64,000 nucleotides of DNA from Adiantum capillus-veneris (GCA_014529385.2 CM043948.1:24364451-24428450); one strand, 5' to 3'. Shown: positions 41,173 through 51,465, counted from the first letter of the stretch. Notes: generated from the sequence alone by a model not told the origin. Numbers and translations: made by a program.

Positions 41173-41343
41173 TGTAAAGAATGAGGATGCAAGAGAGCTA
41201 CACAAGACAAGCACAAAGCACACAGAGATGGAAAGCTTCTTCTTCTTCTTCACAGAAAAGAGAGTACAAAATGACTAAGTGCTAAAGCTGAAAAGTAGCA
41301 CATATGTACATGCGGTCACTAAGTGTGAACTCGCTAGAAGCGT
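41173..41343 (-). repeat. COP-E 5' LTR fragment
   Basis: Begins TGTAAAGAATGAGG on the plus strand (element end ...CTTTACA). It is broken at 41343 by TAT-D, whose target copy (A)GCGT is at 41339-41343. The continuation should start at 50046. Confidence 0.6.
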
Positions 41344-42483
41344 TGTCAGGAGTTTTTTGGAGCAAGGGATTGCGCATATGTACATACCCATGCATGGTGC
41401 ATCAAATAAAGTATTGCCCATTTTCCAGAGCCAGGTGGTTACGTGGGGCCCACATGTGTACAGGTAGGACACCATGTACATAGTGCATCGATTTTCATCG
41501 TTACTAGTACCATTGTGTTTTTCTACAATAAGGAGGAGTTGGTAGCGCGTAAAACTTCTCGAGGAAGCTATCCGCGGGCCGACGACGTGAGGTCAGCAGG
41601 TGCGTCAGATGGCATCTAGTGGCGTCAGGAGGGCGAACGAGGTCAATATTTGCACGCAGATGAGGACGGACACAACATGGGTGTTTGCTTGTGAGAATTA
41701 TGCAGAAAGGTCATCATGAGGACCTTTTTTTGGGGCCACTTCACGTGGTGGCGAGATGCATTATTGGAAAAAAAGCTGAGTGCCAGGTGTGCGAATGATG
41801 CAAAAAGGTGACAACTATGCACTGCGAGGTCAGTTTTTGGCCTGTTCGGGGTCCGTTTGAGGTCATCTAAAAGGCCAAGGGTGCCCAACTAAAAAAGCTA
41901 AGTGTGGGAACTGAAAAAACAGAGAGAAGACCAGAAAAAACATGGAGAAGAGAGGAGGAACAGCCGCAGGTGTGTTTTTGCTCATTTTGGAGCCTGTTTT
42001 GGCCGTAAACTGCTCATCCGAGGTCGGATTTGACCACTTTGACATTGTAGACTGGGGTTTTGGGCCGTTCTGGACGCGATGGCGCTGTCCATTTTGCCAA
42101 ATTCCTCACTCTTTTCCTGCTGTTTTTTTGTGTAAGTTTCTCCTATGAGCGAAGTTTCTGCTCCAGTTTGTGATTGTATCTGGCTTATTTTACCCATATT
42201 GTGTGAGCTGTTTGCCCCATTGGTGTTGGCCCAAGCTCATTTGTATCTAAACATCAGAAATTCTCCTCTTTTGAGCTGAGTTTTTGGGTGTGTGTGTGTG
42301 TGTGTGTTTGTGTGGAGTGGGCAAGTGGATAGTCTCTCTCCTCTCACTCCAGAGGTGTGTTCCCTGTCTCGGCCAGGTGTGTTGTGTAAGCCGAGTGGTG
42401 CCCCATAGTGTGTGTGTGTATCTTCCCAAGAGTGTGTGTCGGGTCGTTATAGAGGCGCTGTGTGTGTTTTCATCCCGCTCACA
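41344..42483 (+). repeat. TAT-D 5' LTR
   Basis: 1140 bp, TGTCAGGAG...CCCGCTCACA. Contains a (TG)n run near 42290-42307. No clear TATA box seen. Confidence 0.95.
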
Positions 42484-42489
42484 TTCTTT

Positions 42490-42503
42490 TGGCGCCCCCA
42501 CGG
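42490..42503 (+). other. TAT-D primer binding site (probable)
   Basis: TGGCGCCCCCACGG, 6 bp after the LTR. Its first seven bases fit tRNAs ending GGCGCCA (e.g. tRNA-Asp). The match beyond is partial. Confidence 0.6.
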
Positions 42504-42526
42504 AGGATCTTCTTCGAGTACCTTCT

Positions 42527-42620
42527 GCTTCGAGCTTCGAGCTTCGAGCTTCGGGATTACAGGTTACAGGTTACAGGAACAGGGACAGGGACAGGTACAG
42601 GTGATTCACACAGGTACAGG
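42527..42620 (+). repeat. Cluster of short tandem repeats in TAT-D leader
   Basis: Three heptamer or hexamer series in succession: CTTCGAG repeated about 3.5 times, GGTTACA repeated about 3 times, then GGGACA/GGTACA hexamers, followed by another GGTACAGGTA at 42613. They lie just downstream of the PBS. Confidence 0.85.
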
Positions 42621-43200
42621 TAGCTGGAGTACAGTGATGTCACTTGCAGTTGTTGTGGGAATGCATCACTTGGCGCCTATTTGAGCGCATTGTCTGTTGG
42701 ATTGTACGTTACTTGTGGAAACTGCCATTGTACGCCTTTGTGGAGCCATATATGGTTTTATTTGGCAGTCCCAGCCATTTCTGAGACTTGGTCTGGAAGA
42801 TAGTCATTTCTGAGACTTGACTATACGCGATTTGCATTAGCTTTCGTGTGAGGGTCGATAGCGTGAGGTTTTTATTGAGCTGGGGGATTCTCAAATGTGG
42901 AGATCCTTTCGGTGATACAGGTAGCTGGAGCACCCTTTTCGTGACCTCGCCATAGGCTATGTACTAGTGAGTCCTACTTGATGCTCGGGTTCTATTGTTG
43001 ACAGTTTATGCATACATAGACAGTCTATATTTTGGGTTCCTACTGCTCTACTTCTGGGGAAACTCTGTCGAAATTTTCCCAAGTTATGATGGCTGGTTTT
43101 TTGGTATTTTGAGCCATTTATGCTGTTATGCTGCTGAAATTTTGGCAAAATCAGAGGTTGAGTCAGGTGTGCCTTCTTGGGAGCTTCATGGTTGGCTTTA

Positions 43201-43419
43201 ATGGATGATCAAAATGGCCCTCAGTTCACTCCTTTTCATTTAACGCAAAGAATTCAGATTAATGTTCATGTGTCCAGGAAGATCTTTTTCCAGCAGCGCA
43301 TAGTCTTTATGTTTGGGCCAAGAAGATTGAGAGAGATCCTGGAATGTCCTTTGCCTGTTGTCATTCCGATGATCAACTATGAAAACTCATTTGATGTGCA
43401 TGTGTTTGTCCTTATCTAA
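43201..43419 (+). CDS. Conserved small leader ORF of TAT-D, 72 codons
   Basis: Starts MDDQNGPQFTPFHLTQRIQI and contains NVHVSRKIFFQQRIVFMFG, LREIL and NSFDVHVFVLI at the end. It is the counterpart of the TAT-A small ORF at 16305-16541: same start position relative to the core, same C-terminal end, and about half of the core identical. It lies about 100 bp upstream of the gag-pol ATG. In a young, intact element it is open, consistent with selection. An upstream in-frame ATG at 43177 would add 8 residues. No known domain. Role unknown. Confidence 0.7.
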   Translation: MDDQNGPQFTPFHLTQRIQINVHVSRKIFFQQRIVFMFGPRRLREILECPLPVVIPMINYENSFDVHVFVLI

Positions 43420-43521
43420 AGTTGAGCTCCATTGAAGTTTCTAGGGATTGGGAAGTGAAAAGTTTTGGGTTCTTGCACGTGTGTTCGAAGGGGTTCTCAA
43501 AGCATCATAATTTGGGTAGCC

Positions 43522-46500
43522 ATGGCTTTCTCTTATCCCGAGTTTCATGGAAGAAGTGATGAAGATGTGGAAGAATTTTTGGAAAAGATGGAGGTTGCCT
43601 GCATTAGCAACCAGATTCATGACCCTACGCAAATGTTACGCCTTCTCCAAATTTGTTTGAAGAGTGATGCACGAGCTTGGTCCAAAGCATTTGAAGAGGA
43701 GTTGCGTATGGCTGATCCACCTATAAGATTGAGTTGGGACAATCTAAGGCATGGATTGGAAGTGGAGTTTGTGAAGATAGAAGACCCTGACAAAGTGTGG
43801 CAAGAAGTACAGGCTTTGGTGCAAAAGGAAGGTGAGCCAGTAGATGCGTACATACGTAAGTTTTCATTGGCATGGGAGCGAATGTGCAAGGCTTTAGCAC
43901 CACAGGTACCCCCGCCTGACATGATGAAGAAGGACAGGTTCTTGGCTGGTCTTTGGGAGAATATACGTTGGAGAGTGGAGCTAAAGAAGCCTAGGACATA
44001 TGAAGATGCACTAGAGGTAGCAAGGAACAAAGAGTGGAAGCTGAGGAAAATGAGCCAGTTAGGGGTGAAGTCTTTGCCAATGAGGTCTGAATTTCAGCCT
44101 ATAGAGTCTTTACAAGGGCGCATGTCAGGGGTTCATCATGAACCAGTGGTTCCTGTTACTACTCAGGTTATGCCAGCAGTGGTCACTACAGCAGTGCAAG
44201 ATGATGGCCTAAGGCAAGACATGAGGCAAGTGGTTGATCTGATGAAGAATCTCAGCCTAAACATGCTAGGTCAAGTGGGAAATAATCGAGGTCGAGGGCG
44301 GTTTGCAAATCAGCCAGGAGGTGAAGAAAGACCTAGGAATGGTGCTGGACAAAGTAATAGTAGGTTTTGGAGGCAGACGCCCACATGTTATAATTGTGGA
44401 GAGTTGGGTCACATCAGCCCGCAATGTGATAAGCCACCAAGGATGGGGGGAGACATGTATCCATTGCCAAGACAGGTGCTAACTAGATCAAATGATTATG
44501 GCATCGAAATTAAGGGAGACGAAGGAACCAGTGGACTGACCCAGGAGGAAAAGGGAAAGACAAAAGTGCTAAGTGTAGTCACCTTGGAGAAGGCATCAAA
44601 GCTAGAGGATACATTAGTGATGCCTATTGGGAAGAGGACCACAGAGGATAAGGAAGGAAGAAGTGCCCCAGGTCCTAGTAAGAAGAAAGGAAAGAGCCAT
44701 GAAGGTGAGGATGTCAAGGCCAAGAGGAAAAGGAGAGCTCGTCGAAAGTTTCATGTTTCAGATTTTCCACTAGGGGATGGGCAATTAAGCTATGACTTGA
44801 AGGAGGATCTGACGAGCAGGAAGGCAGATGTTACTTTTGGGCAGCTTATAGAGATGGTGCCTAAGCTAAAGCGACAGTGGAAGAGGATGGTTAACCCAAT
44901 GGAGAAAGAGCCAGAGAGAGGTTCAGTGAAGGTGTTGGCAATGGACGAGCTACCAGACATTTGTCCAATAGTAGATGTGTGGCATAAAAGGAAAAATTTG
45001 GGACAAGGTTATGTGGATGGCGGAGCCCAAATATGCGTCATAACACACTCATGCGTTGAGAAGATGGGTCTCACAGTGGCTGGGGTGTCAGGTTTTCGGA
45101 TCAGATTGGCAAACCATCAAAAAGTAAAATGCTTGGGTGTTGTAAAGAGCTTAGAAGTGGAGGCATATGATGCAAAGGCAGTGGTTGATTTTCATGTGAT
45201 GCCAGCAGGGTTGGGAGCATATCCTATTATACTGGGCAGACCATGGTTACGTGCAGTGGGAGCTGTTCAAGATTGGCGACATGGTACAATTAGCCTCTAT
45301 GGAAAGACAGGTACCAAGAAGCTTTATAATATGGACACAAGGAAACGATTAGAGGAGCTTTATGAAGATGAGGATGAGTCTAGTGATGAAGACTCTTCCA
45401 CGGTGACAGATGAGGACAGTGATAGCACTACCAGCAGTGATGAGGATGTTGATGTTGCATTTCTTTTGATGGATAAAGAAATCCAGGAGTGTGGTTTAGT
45501 CGCATTTGCGAATGAAGTTGAAGATGAAAGTGAAGGACCTTATGAAGTGATTGAAGGGCTGATGCAAACCAAGGTTGAGTTGTCAAAAAAGCAGGAATTA
45601 ATGACGCAAATGATTAGTGGAGACCTCTCAGCTATGGAGAAGGATATATTTTTGCATATGCTGGCTAGTTTTCCTGATTTGTTCATTACTTCATATGAAG
45701 AGATCAGAGGGTTCAAGGGCGAAGAGATGCATATAGAGCTGAAAGAAGGTGCTAAGCCAGTGCGGCAAAGGCTAAGAAGGATGGGTCAAGAGCAAATGGA
45801 AGCCTTGCGGGTAGAGGTGGACAAGTTATTGAAGGCAGGGTTCATAGTTCCAGTGGAGACCACAGAATGGGTGAGTCCAGTTGTAGTCAGTCCAAAGAAG
45901 GATGGGAAGTGGAGAATTTGTGTGGATTTTAAACCCTTAAACGCAGCCACTAAGAAGAACCCATATCCTCTTCCATTCATCGATCAGATCTTGGATTCAG
46001 TGGCAGGTTATGAGAGGTACAGTGTGTGTGATGGTTTTTCAGGCTATTTTCAATTGAAGATTGCTCTTAAAGACCGCACAAAGACAACTTTTATTACGCC
46101 ATGGGGCTGCTATTGCTACACAGTATTGCCATTTGGGTTGTCAAATGGACCATCTTTCTATCAAGAAAGAGCAAATTGGGTGTTGGAACCATTCATTGGT
46201 AGTTGTGTTAAGGCTTTTATGGACGACTTCTGTGTCTATAGCAGTAGGGCTGAGCATCATGAGAAGTTGCAGATGGTATTGGCTCGATATGATGAATGTG
46301 GAGGACAACTAAATCCAAAGAAATGTCATCTAGCACAGCCAAGGGTGAAGTTATTGGGCCATATGGTCTCAGAAAATGGCATTGAGGCTGATCCAGATAA
46401 GGTTAAGTCTATTATTCTTCTTCCATCACCTATGAGTACGAAGCAATTGGCAACCTTTATACACAAAGTGAAGTACATGGCACGGTTTATTCCATTGTCT

Positions 46501-48873
46501 TCGCAGCTTCTTTATCCATTACAGCAAGTGGCAAAGCATGATCCATTGCAATGGGATGACAAGTGTGAAGAAGTGTTTCAAGAGGTGAAAGAGGTGTTAG
46601 GGGGGTTGTCAGCCATGCAGGCTCCTGATTGGGAGAAAGTTTTTTATGTAAATCCATCAGTAGGGGATGATGCCATTGGAGCCATGCTATTGCAAAAGGG
46701 GAAGGGCAGCCATTATATGAGGCCAGTGTATTGTGCAAGCCGAGTGAAGTTGGTAGCGGAGAGAAAGTTATCGGAAGTAGAGCTAGTGATGGCCAGTGTA
46801 ATATTTGCTTGTCGACGATTTCGTCATTACTTGCTACCACGGCCTTTTGTTTTCTTGACGAGTTATGCCTTTTTGCCACAGTTAATTAATGGTATTAACA
46901 TGTCAAATGTGGTGAAGAAATGGGTAATTGAGCTGCAAGAGTTTGAGTTCTCTTTTCTAGTGGAAGATAGTACAAGGGCTACCCTAGCTGATTTGTTGAC
47001 CTACAAGGAGAATCCCCTTATTGTTAAGGAAGAGGTGGTGAGAAAGGTAGTTGAAGAAGTGCCACAGATCAGCAATGCACATGTGTTGTTCTTTGATGGT
47101 TCATACAGAAAGAGCCATGATGCAGCTTCAGGGGGTATAGCACTTTATGATCCAGAGGGGAAGCTAGTATGCAAGAGAGGGTTCAAATTGGATGCTCATA
47201 GTAACAATGAGGCTGAATATGCTACATTGGAAGCCGGATTACACATTTGTTTGAAGCATGGGGTTCGAAGGTTGAGCATAAAAGGTGATGCCTTGTTAGT
47301 GGTGAAGCAAGTGTTGGGTGTGTGGAAGAGCAAGAACACCTCATTGAAGGAAATGTGCTTCAGAATTAAAGGCCTGTTAAAAAATTTTGAAGCATGGAGT
47401 ATCAGACACATTGAACGTGCTCTAAATGGAGAGGCACATGAAGCAGCTCAAGGCATGATTGGGGAGCTATTTGTGTTGAGGACCACTTTACCTCTTTATC
47501 ATGGCCGGGAAAGTTTGGCTCAAGAAGAGGAGTTTTTGCTAACAGGAATCATTCCAAAGGAGATTCAGAAGTCTAAGAAGTATGGCTTTGTGCGTAGAGC
47601 ATACAGGTACAAATTGATTGGTGATGTCTTATACATGAAAGGGGCTGATCTCGTGTTGAGACGTGTACCTTGGCGGGAGGAGCTTTACAGAGTGTTGGAA
47701 GAGAATCACGAAGGCGCATGTGGTGGCCATTTTGCTCTAAAGATCACCTTGCATAAGATTTTGCAAGAGGGGTATGTATGGCCTAGTTTGCACAAGGATG
47801 TTCACCATTGGTGTAGGTCTTGCAATAGGTGTCAAGCATTTGGGAAGAGAGTGTTGAAGCCAGAGCTACGAAAAACCATTATGGCGTTTGATGTGTTTGA
47901 AAAGTGGGGGATTGATGCAATAGGCCCGTTACCTATCACAAGCAGGGGCAAAAGCTATATCTTGACGGCAGTGGACTATCTCTCTAGATGGGCAGAGGCT
48001 ATAGCAGTAAAACAGATCACTGCAAAGGATGTGGCAAAATTTGTGTATGAGGAAATATGTTGCAAGTTTGGGGTGCCACTGGAGTTACTTTCAGATAAGG
48101 GGCCTGGCTTTAGAGCTAAACTGCTAGATTTTTTATGTGCAAAGATGAAGATTAGGCACCAGCATACCACTCCTTATTACCCGCAGTGTAATGGCTTGAA
48201 TGAAAGATTCAATGGTGAGTTGGTACAGATTCTTTCGAAAGTGACAGAGCACCAAGGAAAGAATTGGGATTTGGAATTGCCTAGTGCATTATGGGCTTAC
48301 CGTACTTCGGTGAAGACAGGTACAGGGTTTACTCCATTTCATTTGGTGTATGGAAAGGAAGCACTATTGCCTGTGGAGGTAGAGTTGCCTGCGGTCAAGA
48401 TGTTAGAGAAGTTGCTTGGGCCGCCTAGTGATGCATTCAAAGAGAGGCTCTTGCAGTTACAAGAGGTCCAGTTGGATAGGATGAGCGCTTTGGAGCATTA
48501 TGGGCAGAGGCAGGATAAGGCTTTGACAAAGCTAAATGAAAAGGTCAAAAGTAAGGGTATCAAGCAACATGACTTGGTTTTGCGCTACAACAGTAAGCTG
48601 GACAACACCTTCCAAAAGAAGTTTCAAATTAAGTGGGAAGGCCCTTTCAAGGTAGTAGAGTGTTTTCCAAATGGCACATATCAGCTGGCTAACCTGGATG
48701 GTGTTCTACATAAGTCAAGGGTAAATGGATTGCGTCTTAAATTGTATCATGCTAGATTGATGATGGTGGAACAAGATGAGTTGTCGGTGGAGCAAGAAAT
48801 GTTGGTAAAGGATGAGGAGACTTGTGATGCGGCGAGTCTCATATCTCTCTTTGCTGCTGCTGATCATGAATGA
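43522..48873 (+). CDS. TAT-D gag-pol polyprotein, 1783 residues
   Basis: One frame for gag, protease, RT, two RNases H and integrase. The ATG at 43522 (MAFSYPEFHGRSDEDVEEFL) is preferred. The frame is open from 43465, and the motif residues below are counted from that codon. Gag core about 20-200, zinc knuckle CYNCGELGHISPQC at 308-321. Protease VDGGAQICVITHS has Asp518, then IILGRPW. RT box FMDDFCVYS has its DD at 920-921. The first RNase H is degenerate (VNPSVGDDAIGAM). The archaeal-type RNase H has LFFDGSYRKSHDAASGG (Asp1211), NNEAEYATL and IKGDALLVVKQV. The integrase has HEGACGGHF with CRSCNRCQ (about 1415-1457), KWGIDAIGPL, LSDKGPGF and NGLNERFNGEL, and ends with KWEGPFKVVECF. No stops or frameshifts, so it is plausibly functional. 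Confidence 0.95.
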   Translation: MAFSYPEFHGRSDEDVEEFLEKMEVACISNQIHDPTQMLRLLQICLKSDARAWSKAFEEELRMADPPIRLSWDNLRHGLEVEFVKIEDPDKVWQEVQALVQKEGEPVDAYIRKFSLAWERMCKALAPQVPPPDMMKKDRFLAGLWENIRWRVELKKPRTYEDALEVARNKEWKLRKMSQLGVKSLPMRSEFQPIESLQGRMSGVHHEPVVPVTTQVMPAVVTTAVQDDGLRQDMRQVVDLMKNLSLNMLGQVGNNRGRGRFANQPGGEERPRNGAGQSNSRFWRQTPTCYNCGELGHISPQCDKPPRMGGDMYPLPRQVLTRSNDYGIEIKGDEGTSGLTQEEKGKTKVLSVVTLEKASKLEDTLVMPIGKRTTEDKEGRSAPGPSKKKGKSHEGEDVKAKRKRRARRKFHVSDFPLGDGQLSYDLKEDLTSRKADVTFGQLIEMVPKLKRQWKRMVNPMEKEPERGSVKVLAMDELPDICPIVDVWHKRKNLGQGYVDGGAQICVITHSCVEKMGLTVAGVSGFRIRLANHQKVKCLGVVKSLEVEAYDAKAVVDFHVMPAGLGAYPIILGRPWLRAVGAVQDWRHGTISLYGKTGTKKLYNMDTRKRLEELYEDEDESSDEDSSTVTDEDSDSTTSSDEDVDVAFLLMDKEIQECGLVAFANEVEDESEGPYEVIEGLMQTKVELSKKQELMTQMISGDLSAMEKDIFLHMLASFPDLFITSYEEIRGFKGEEMHIELKEGAKPVRQRLRRMGQEQMEALRVEVDKLLKAGFIVPVETTEWVSPVVVSPKKDGKWRICVDFKPLNAATKKNPYPLPFIDQILDSVAGYERYSVCDGFSGYFQLKIALKDRTKTTFITPWGCYCYTVLPFGLSNGPSFYQERANWVLEPFIGSCVKAFMDDFCVYSSRAEHHEKLQMVLARYDECGGQLNPKKCHLAQPRVKLLGHMVSENGIEADPDKVKSIILLPSPMSTKQLATFIHKVKYMARFIPLSSQLLYPLQQVAKHDPLQWDDKCEEVFQEVKEVLGGLSAMQAPDWEKVFYVNPSVGDDAIGAMLLQKGKGSHYMRPVYCASRVKLVAERKLSEVELVMASVIFACRRFRHYLLPRPFVFLTSYAFLPQLINGINMSNVVKKWVIELQEFEFSFLVEDSTRATLADLLTYKENPLIVKEEVVRKVVEEVPQISNAHVLFFDGSYRKSHDAASGGIALYDPEGKLVCKRGFKLDAHSNNEAEYATLEAGLHICLKHGVRRLSIKGDALLVVKQVLGVWKSKNTSLKEMCFRIKGLLKNFEAWSIRHIERALNGEAHEAAQGMIGELFVLRTTLPLYHGRESLAQEEEFLLTGIIPKEIQKSKKYGFVRRAYRYKLIGDVLYMKGADLVLRRVPWREELYRVLEENHEGACGGHFALKITLHKILQEGYVWPSLHKDVHHWCRSCNRCQAFGKRVLKPELRKTIMAFDVFEKWGIDAIGPLPITSRGKSYILTAVDYLSRWAEAIAVKQITAKDVAKFVYEEICCKFGVPLELLSDKGPGFRAKLLDFLCAKMKIRHQHTTPYYPQCNGLNERFNGELVQILSKVTEHQGKNWDLELPSALWAYRTSVKTGTGFTPFHLVYGKEALLPVEVELPAVKMLEKLLGPPSDAFKERLLQLQEVQLDRMSALEHYGQRQDKALTKLNEKVKSKGIKQHDLVLRYNSKLDNTFQKKFQIKWEGPFKVVECFPNGTYQLANLDGVLHKSRVNGLRLKLYHARLMMVEQDELSVEQEMLVKDEETCDAASLISLFAAADHE

Positions 48874-48884
48874 TCTAGCAGGCT

Positions 48885-48894
48885 AGGGGATGGG
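48885..48894 (+). other. TAT-D polypurine tract
   Basis: AGGGGATGGG, 7 bp upstream of the 3' LTR. Confidence 0.75.
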
Positions 48895-48901
48895 CAAATT
48901 A

Positions 48902-50041
48902 TGTCAGGAGTTTTTTGGAGCAAGGGATTGCGCATATGTACATACCCATGCATGGTGCATCAAATAAAGTATTGCCCATTTTCCAGAGCCAGGTGGTTAC
49001 GTGGGGCCCACATGTGTACAGGTAGGACACCATGTACATAGTGCATCGATTTTCATCGTTACTAGTACCATTGTGTTTTTCTACAATAAGGAGGAGTTGG
49101 TAGCGCGTAAAACTTCTCGAGGAAGCTATCCGCGGGCCGACGACGTGAGGTCAGCAGGTGCGTCAGATGGCATCTAGTGGCGTCAGGAGGGCGAACGAGG
49201 TCAATATTTGCACGCAGATGAGGACGGACACAACATGGGTGTTTGCTTGTGAGAATTATGCAGAAAGGTCATCATGAGGACCTTTTTTTGGGGCCACTTC
49301 ACGTGGTGGCGAGATGCATTATTGGAAAAAAAGCTGAGTGCCAGGTGTGCGAATGATGCAAAAAGGTGACAACTATGCACTGCGAGGTCAGTTTTTGGCC
49401 TGTTCGGGGTCCGTTTGAGGTCATCTAAAAGGCCAAGGGTGCCCAACTAAAAAAGCTAAGTGTGGGAACTGAAAAAACAGAGAGAAGACCAGAAAAAACG
49501 TGGAGAAGAGAGGAGGAACAGCCGCAGGTGTGTTTTTGCTCATTTTGGAGCCTGTTTTGGCCGTAAACTGCTCATCCGAGGTCGGATTTGACCACTTTGA
49601 CATTGTAGACTGGGGTTTTGGGCCGTTCTGGACGCGATGGCGCTGTCCATTTTGCCAAATTCCTCACTCTTTTCCTGCTGTTTTTTTGTGTAAGTTTCTC
49701 CTATGAGCGAAGTTTCTGCTCCAGTTTGTGATTGTATCTGGCTTATTTTACCCATATTGTGTGAGCTGTTTGCCCCATTGGTGTTGGCCCAAGCTCATTT
49801 GTATCTAAACATCAGAAATTCTCCTCTTTTGAGCTGAGTTTTTGGGTGTGTGTGTGTGTGTGTGTTTGTGTGGAGTGGGCAAGTGGATAGTCTCTCTCCT
49901 CTCACTCCAGAGGTGTGTTCCCTGTCTCGGCCAGGTGTGTTGTGTAAGCCGAGTGGTGCCCCATAGTGTGTGTGTGTATCTTCCCAAGAGTGTGTGTCGG
50001 GTCGTTATAGAGGCGCTGTGTGTGTTTTCATCCCGCTCACA
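48902..50041 (+). repeat. TAT-D 3' LTR
   Basis: 1140 bp, same as the 5' LTR except one base. Confidence 0.95.
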
Positions 50042-50321
50042 GCGTACTAGGCTGGCACTATAAGTGTAGTTCAGCTGTAGAATCACTGGCAGAGATCCTC
50101 CGTGTCGGTCACCTAACACGCCAGTGAGTAAATGCCGTAAGCGGCCAAGACCCGTAGTGGATGCGAGATCAAGGTGTAGAGCTCGACATCTCAACAACTG
50201 TAGCAATCCAGGTGGATATGATGATCTTTAGAGCATTGTTTGTGATCATTTTGCCACCCCAGGACTATTGGTACATTGTCCAGCTAGTGAACCTCTTTGA
50301 TCTTGATTTTGGCAAAAAGGT

Positions 50322-50453
50322 ACATAGATCGCGATCCATGTTGGAAAGCATTTTGCAAAAACAGTCATGGGGTTTTGTTCCTGGCCTCTATAGTTGCTCC
50401 TGTAGGTGTTTTTTTGAGTTTAGGGTTTTGGAAACATAGATCGCGATCCATGT
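50322..50453. repeat. Two copies of a CGCG-centred palindrome, 112 bp apart
   Basis: ACATAGATCGCGATCCATGT at 50322-50341 and 50434-50453, a 20-bp palindrome with one mismatched pair. Flanking sequence is only partly similar. Confidence 0.8.
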
Positions 50454-50748
50454 TCCAGCACCTTTTTCCACTGTTCTTAGTTTGGCTGATTATGCCAGGT
50501 AGTTGGGGTCTACTAATGAATTTTTTCTTGTTTTTGATAAGTTTTGGACTCCTACATTGGCCCTGTGAGTTCATCGATTTTGTGACCTTGTACTGCTTTG
50601 ATTTGTTATTTTGGTACTGTTGATGCAGTATGGGTCACACACACATGCTCTTGCAAGTTAATGATCATACCCGTCAAATCTAGTGTAGTGAGATCCACCG
50701 AGGTGGTTGCAATAGGCAGAAGCAAATCCGAAAACACTATGCTCTTGT

Positions 50749-50750
<2 letters not shown>

Positions 50751-50816
<66 letters not shown>
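50751..50816. repeat. (CT)n microsatellite
   Basis: About 33 CT units in the noncoding flank of GYP-H. Confidence 0.97.
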
Positions 50817-50821
<5 letters not shown>

Positions 50822-51347
50822 AATGCAAATGAGCTCTTGTTGCCCTTTTTTGACTATATGATCCCAGTCTACCCGTAATGCCCCATTTATACTTACCTTC
50901 ATTGCTCATATCTTGTTGGACACATCACCTACGGTTTGAACCGTTCGTCATTTTGACGCTCGGTTTACAAATGGTGTCCGATCTGCAGTTTTGATCCTTC
51001 AGAAGTTGGTCCAAAATTCATTTTGTGTTGAATTTTTCCATATTTGCCATGTTTTAGTCCTTGCTTTGAAGTTTCGGCGTTTGATTTCAAAAGTCAATTT
51101 TGACTTTCCTGGCTCGACTTATCAAATTTTTGTTGATCACCTGTCATTTTTTGCGTTTTTGTAAAAGAAAATCATTTACAATGATTATTAGTCGGCCAAA
51201 AATTAGCCAAAATTATTGTCACTTCCCTTATATACATACTCTTACTCTGGTATTAGATCGTGACGGTATGGCTCATGATTATGCCAACTAAGAGTCTGTT
51301 AGGCTCCCAAAACTTGTGTTTTTAAGGGAACGGGAAAGAAAGGAAAC

Positions 51348-51384
51348 GAAAAGAAAAGAAAAGAAAAGAAAAGAAAAGAAAAGA
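51348..51384. repeat. (GAAAA)n microsatellite
   Basis: About seven pentamer units between possible LTR segments. Confidence 0.9.
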
Positions 51385-51465
51385 ATGATAGTAATGTTAT
51401 ATACAAGTGGTACTCCAACCGCTTTCCCCTCCTTCCTAAAGTGAGTCGTCCGCGACGAGCTTGTG

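Larger units (their letters stand above)
36634..41343 (-). mobile_element. COP-E: copia element, one frame with two amber stops, LTRs incomplete
   Basis: Polyprotein 40920-36634 in a single frame, PBS at 41161-41172 and start of the 5' LTR at 41173. On the 3' side the PPT (plus strand CTCCCCCTCGAG, 36642-36653) is followed by an LTR start reading TGCATTAGGAG in element orientation. The 5' LTR is cut at 41343 by TAT-D. I could not match the two LTR ends to each other or find the rest of the 5' LTR beyond 50046, so outer boundaries remain open. Confidence 0.8.
41344..50041 (+). mobile_element. TAT-D: full-length, very young Tat-type gypsy element
   Basis: 8698 bp with two 1140-bp LTRs that differ at one base (41942 A, 49500 G), PBS at 42490 and a leader with a small ORF. 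A single 1783-codon gag-pol frame ends just before a PPT (48885-48894). Target duplication is AGCGT (41339-41343, 50041-50045), or GCGT if the LTR ends in CA. It is the youngest insertion here and the best candidate for a currently active element. It inserted into the COP-E LTR region. Confidence 0.97.
50046..51417 (-). repeat. Probable GYP-H 3' LTR region
   Basis: A pyrimidine tract (TTTCCCCTCC, 51424-51433), the complement of a PPT, precedes a possible LTR start (TGGAGTACCACTTG read from 51417 on the minus strand). The region has no coding sense. It carries two copies of a palindromic motif (50322-50341, 50434-50453) shared with the opposite flank (63437, 63709). The other end is obscured at 50045/50046 by TAT-D. 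Confidence 0.45.

Noticed and set aside
41173-41343. Complete COP-E LTR pair
   Set aside because: The 5' fragment starts as an LTR should, but the sequence beyond 50046 does not end with the expected CTCCTAATGCA, and no match to 36430-36641 was found.
50606-50902. Arg-Glu and Ser-Leu repeat ORFs (also 59040-59302)
   Set aside because: They are translations of the CT/GA microsatellites with no sense outside them.
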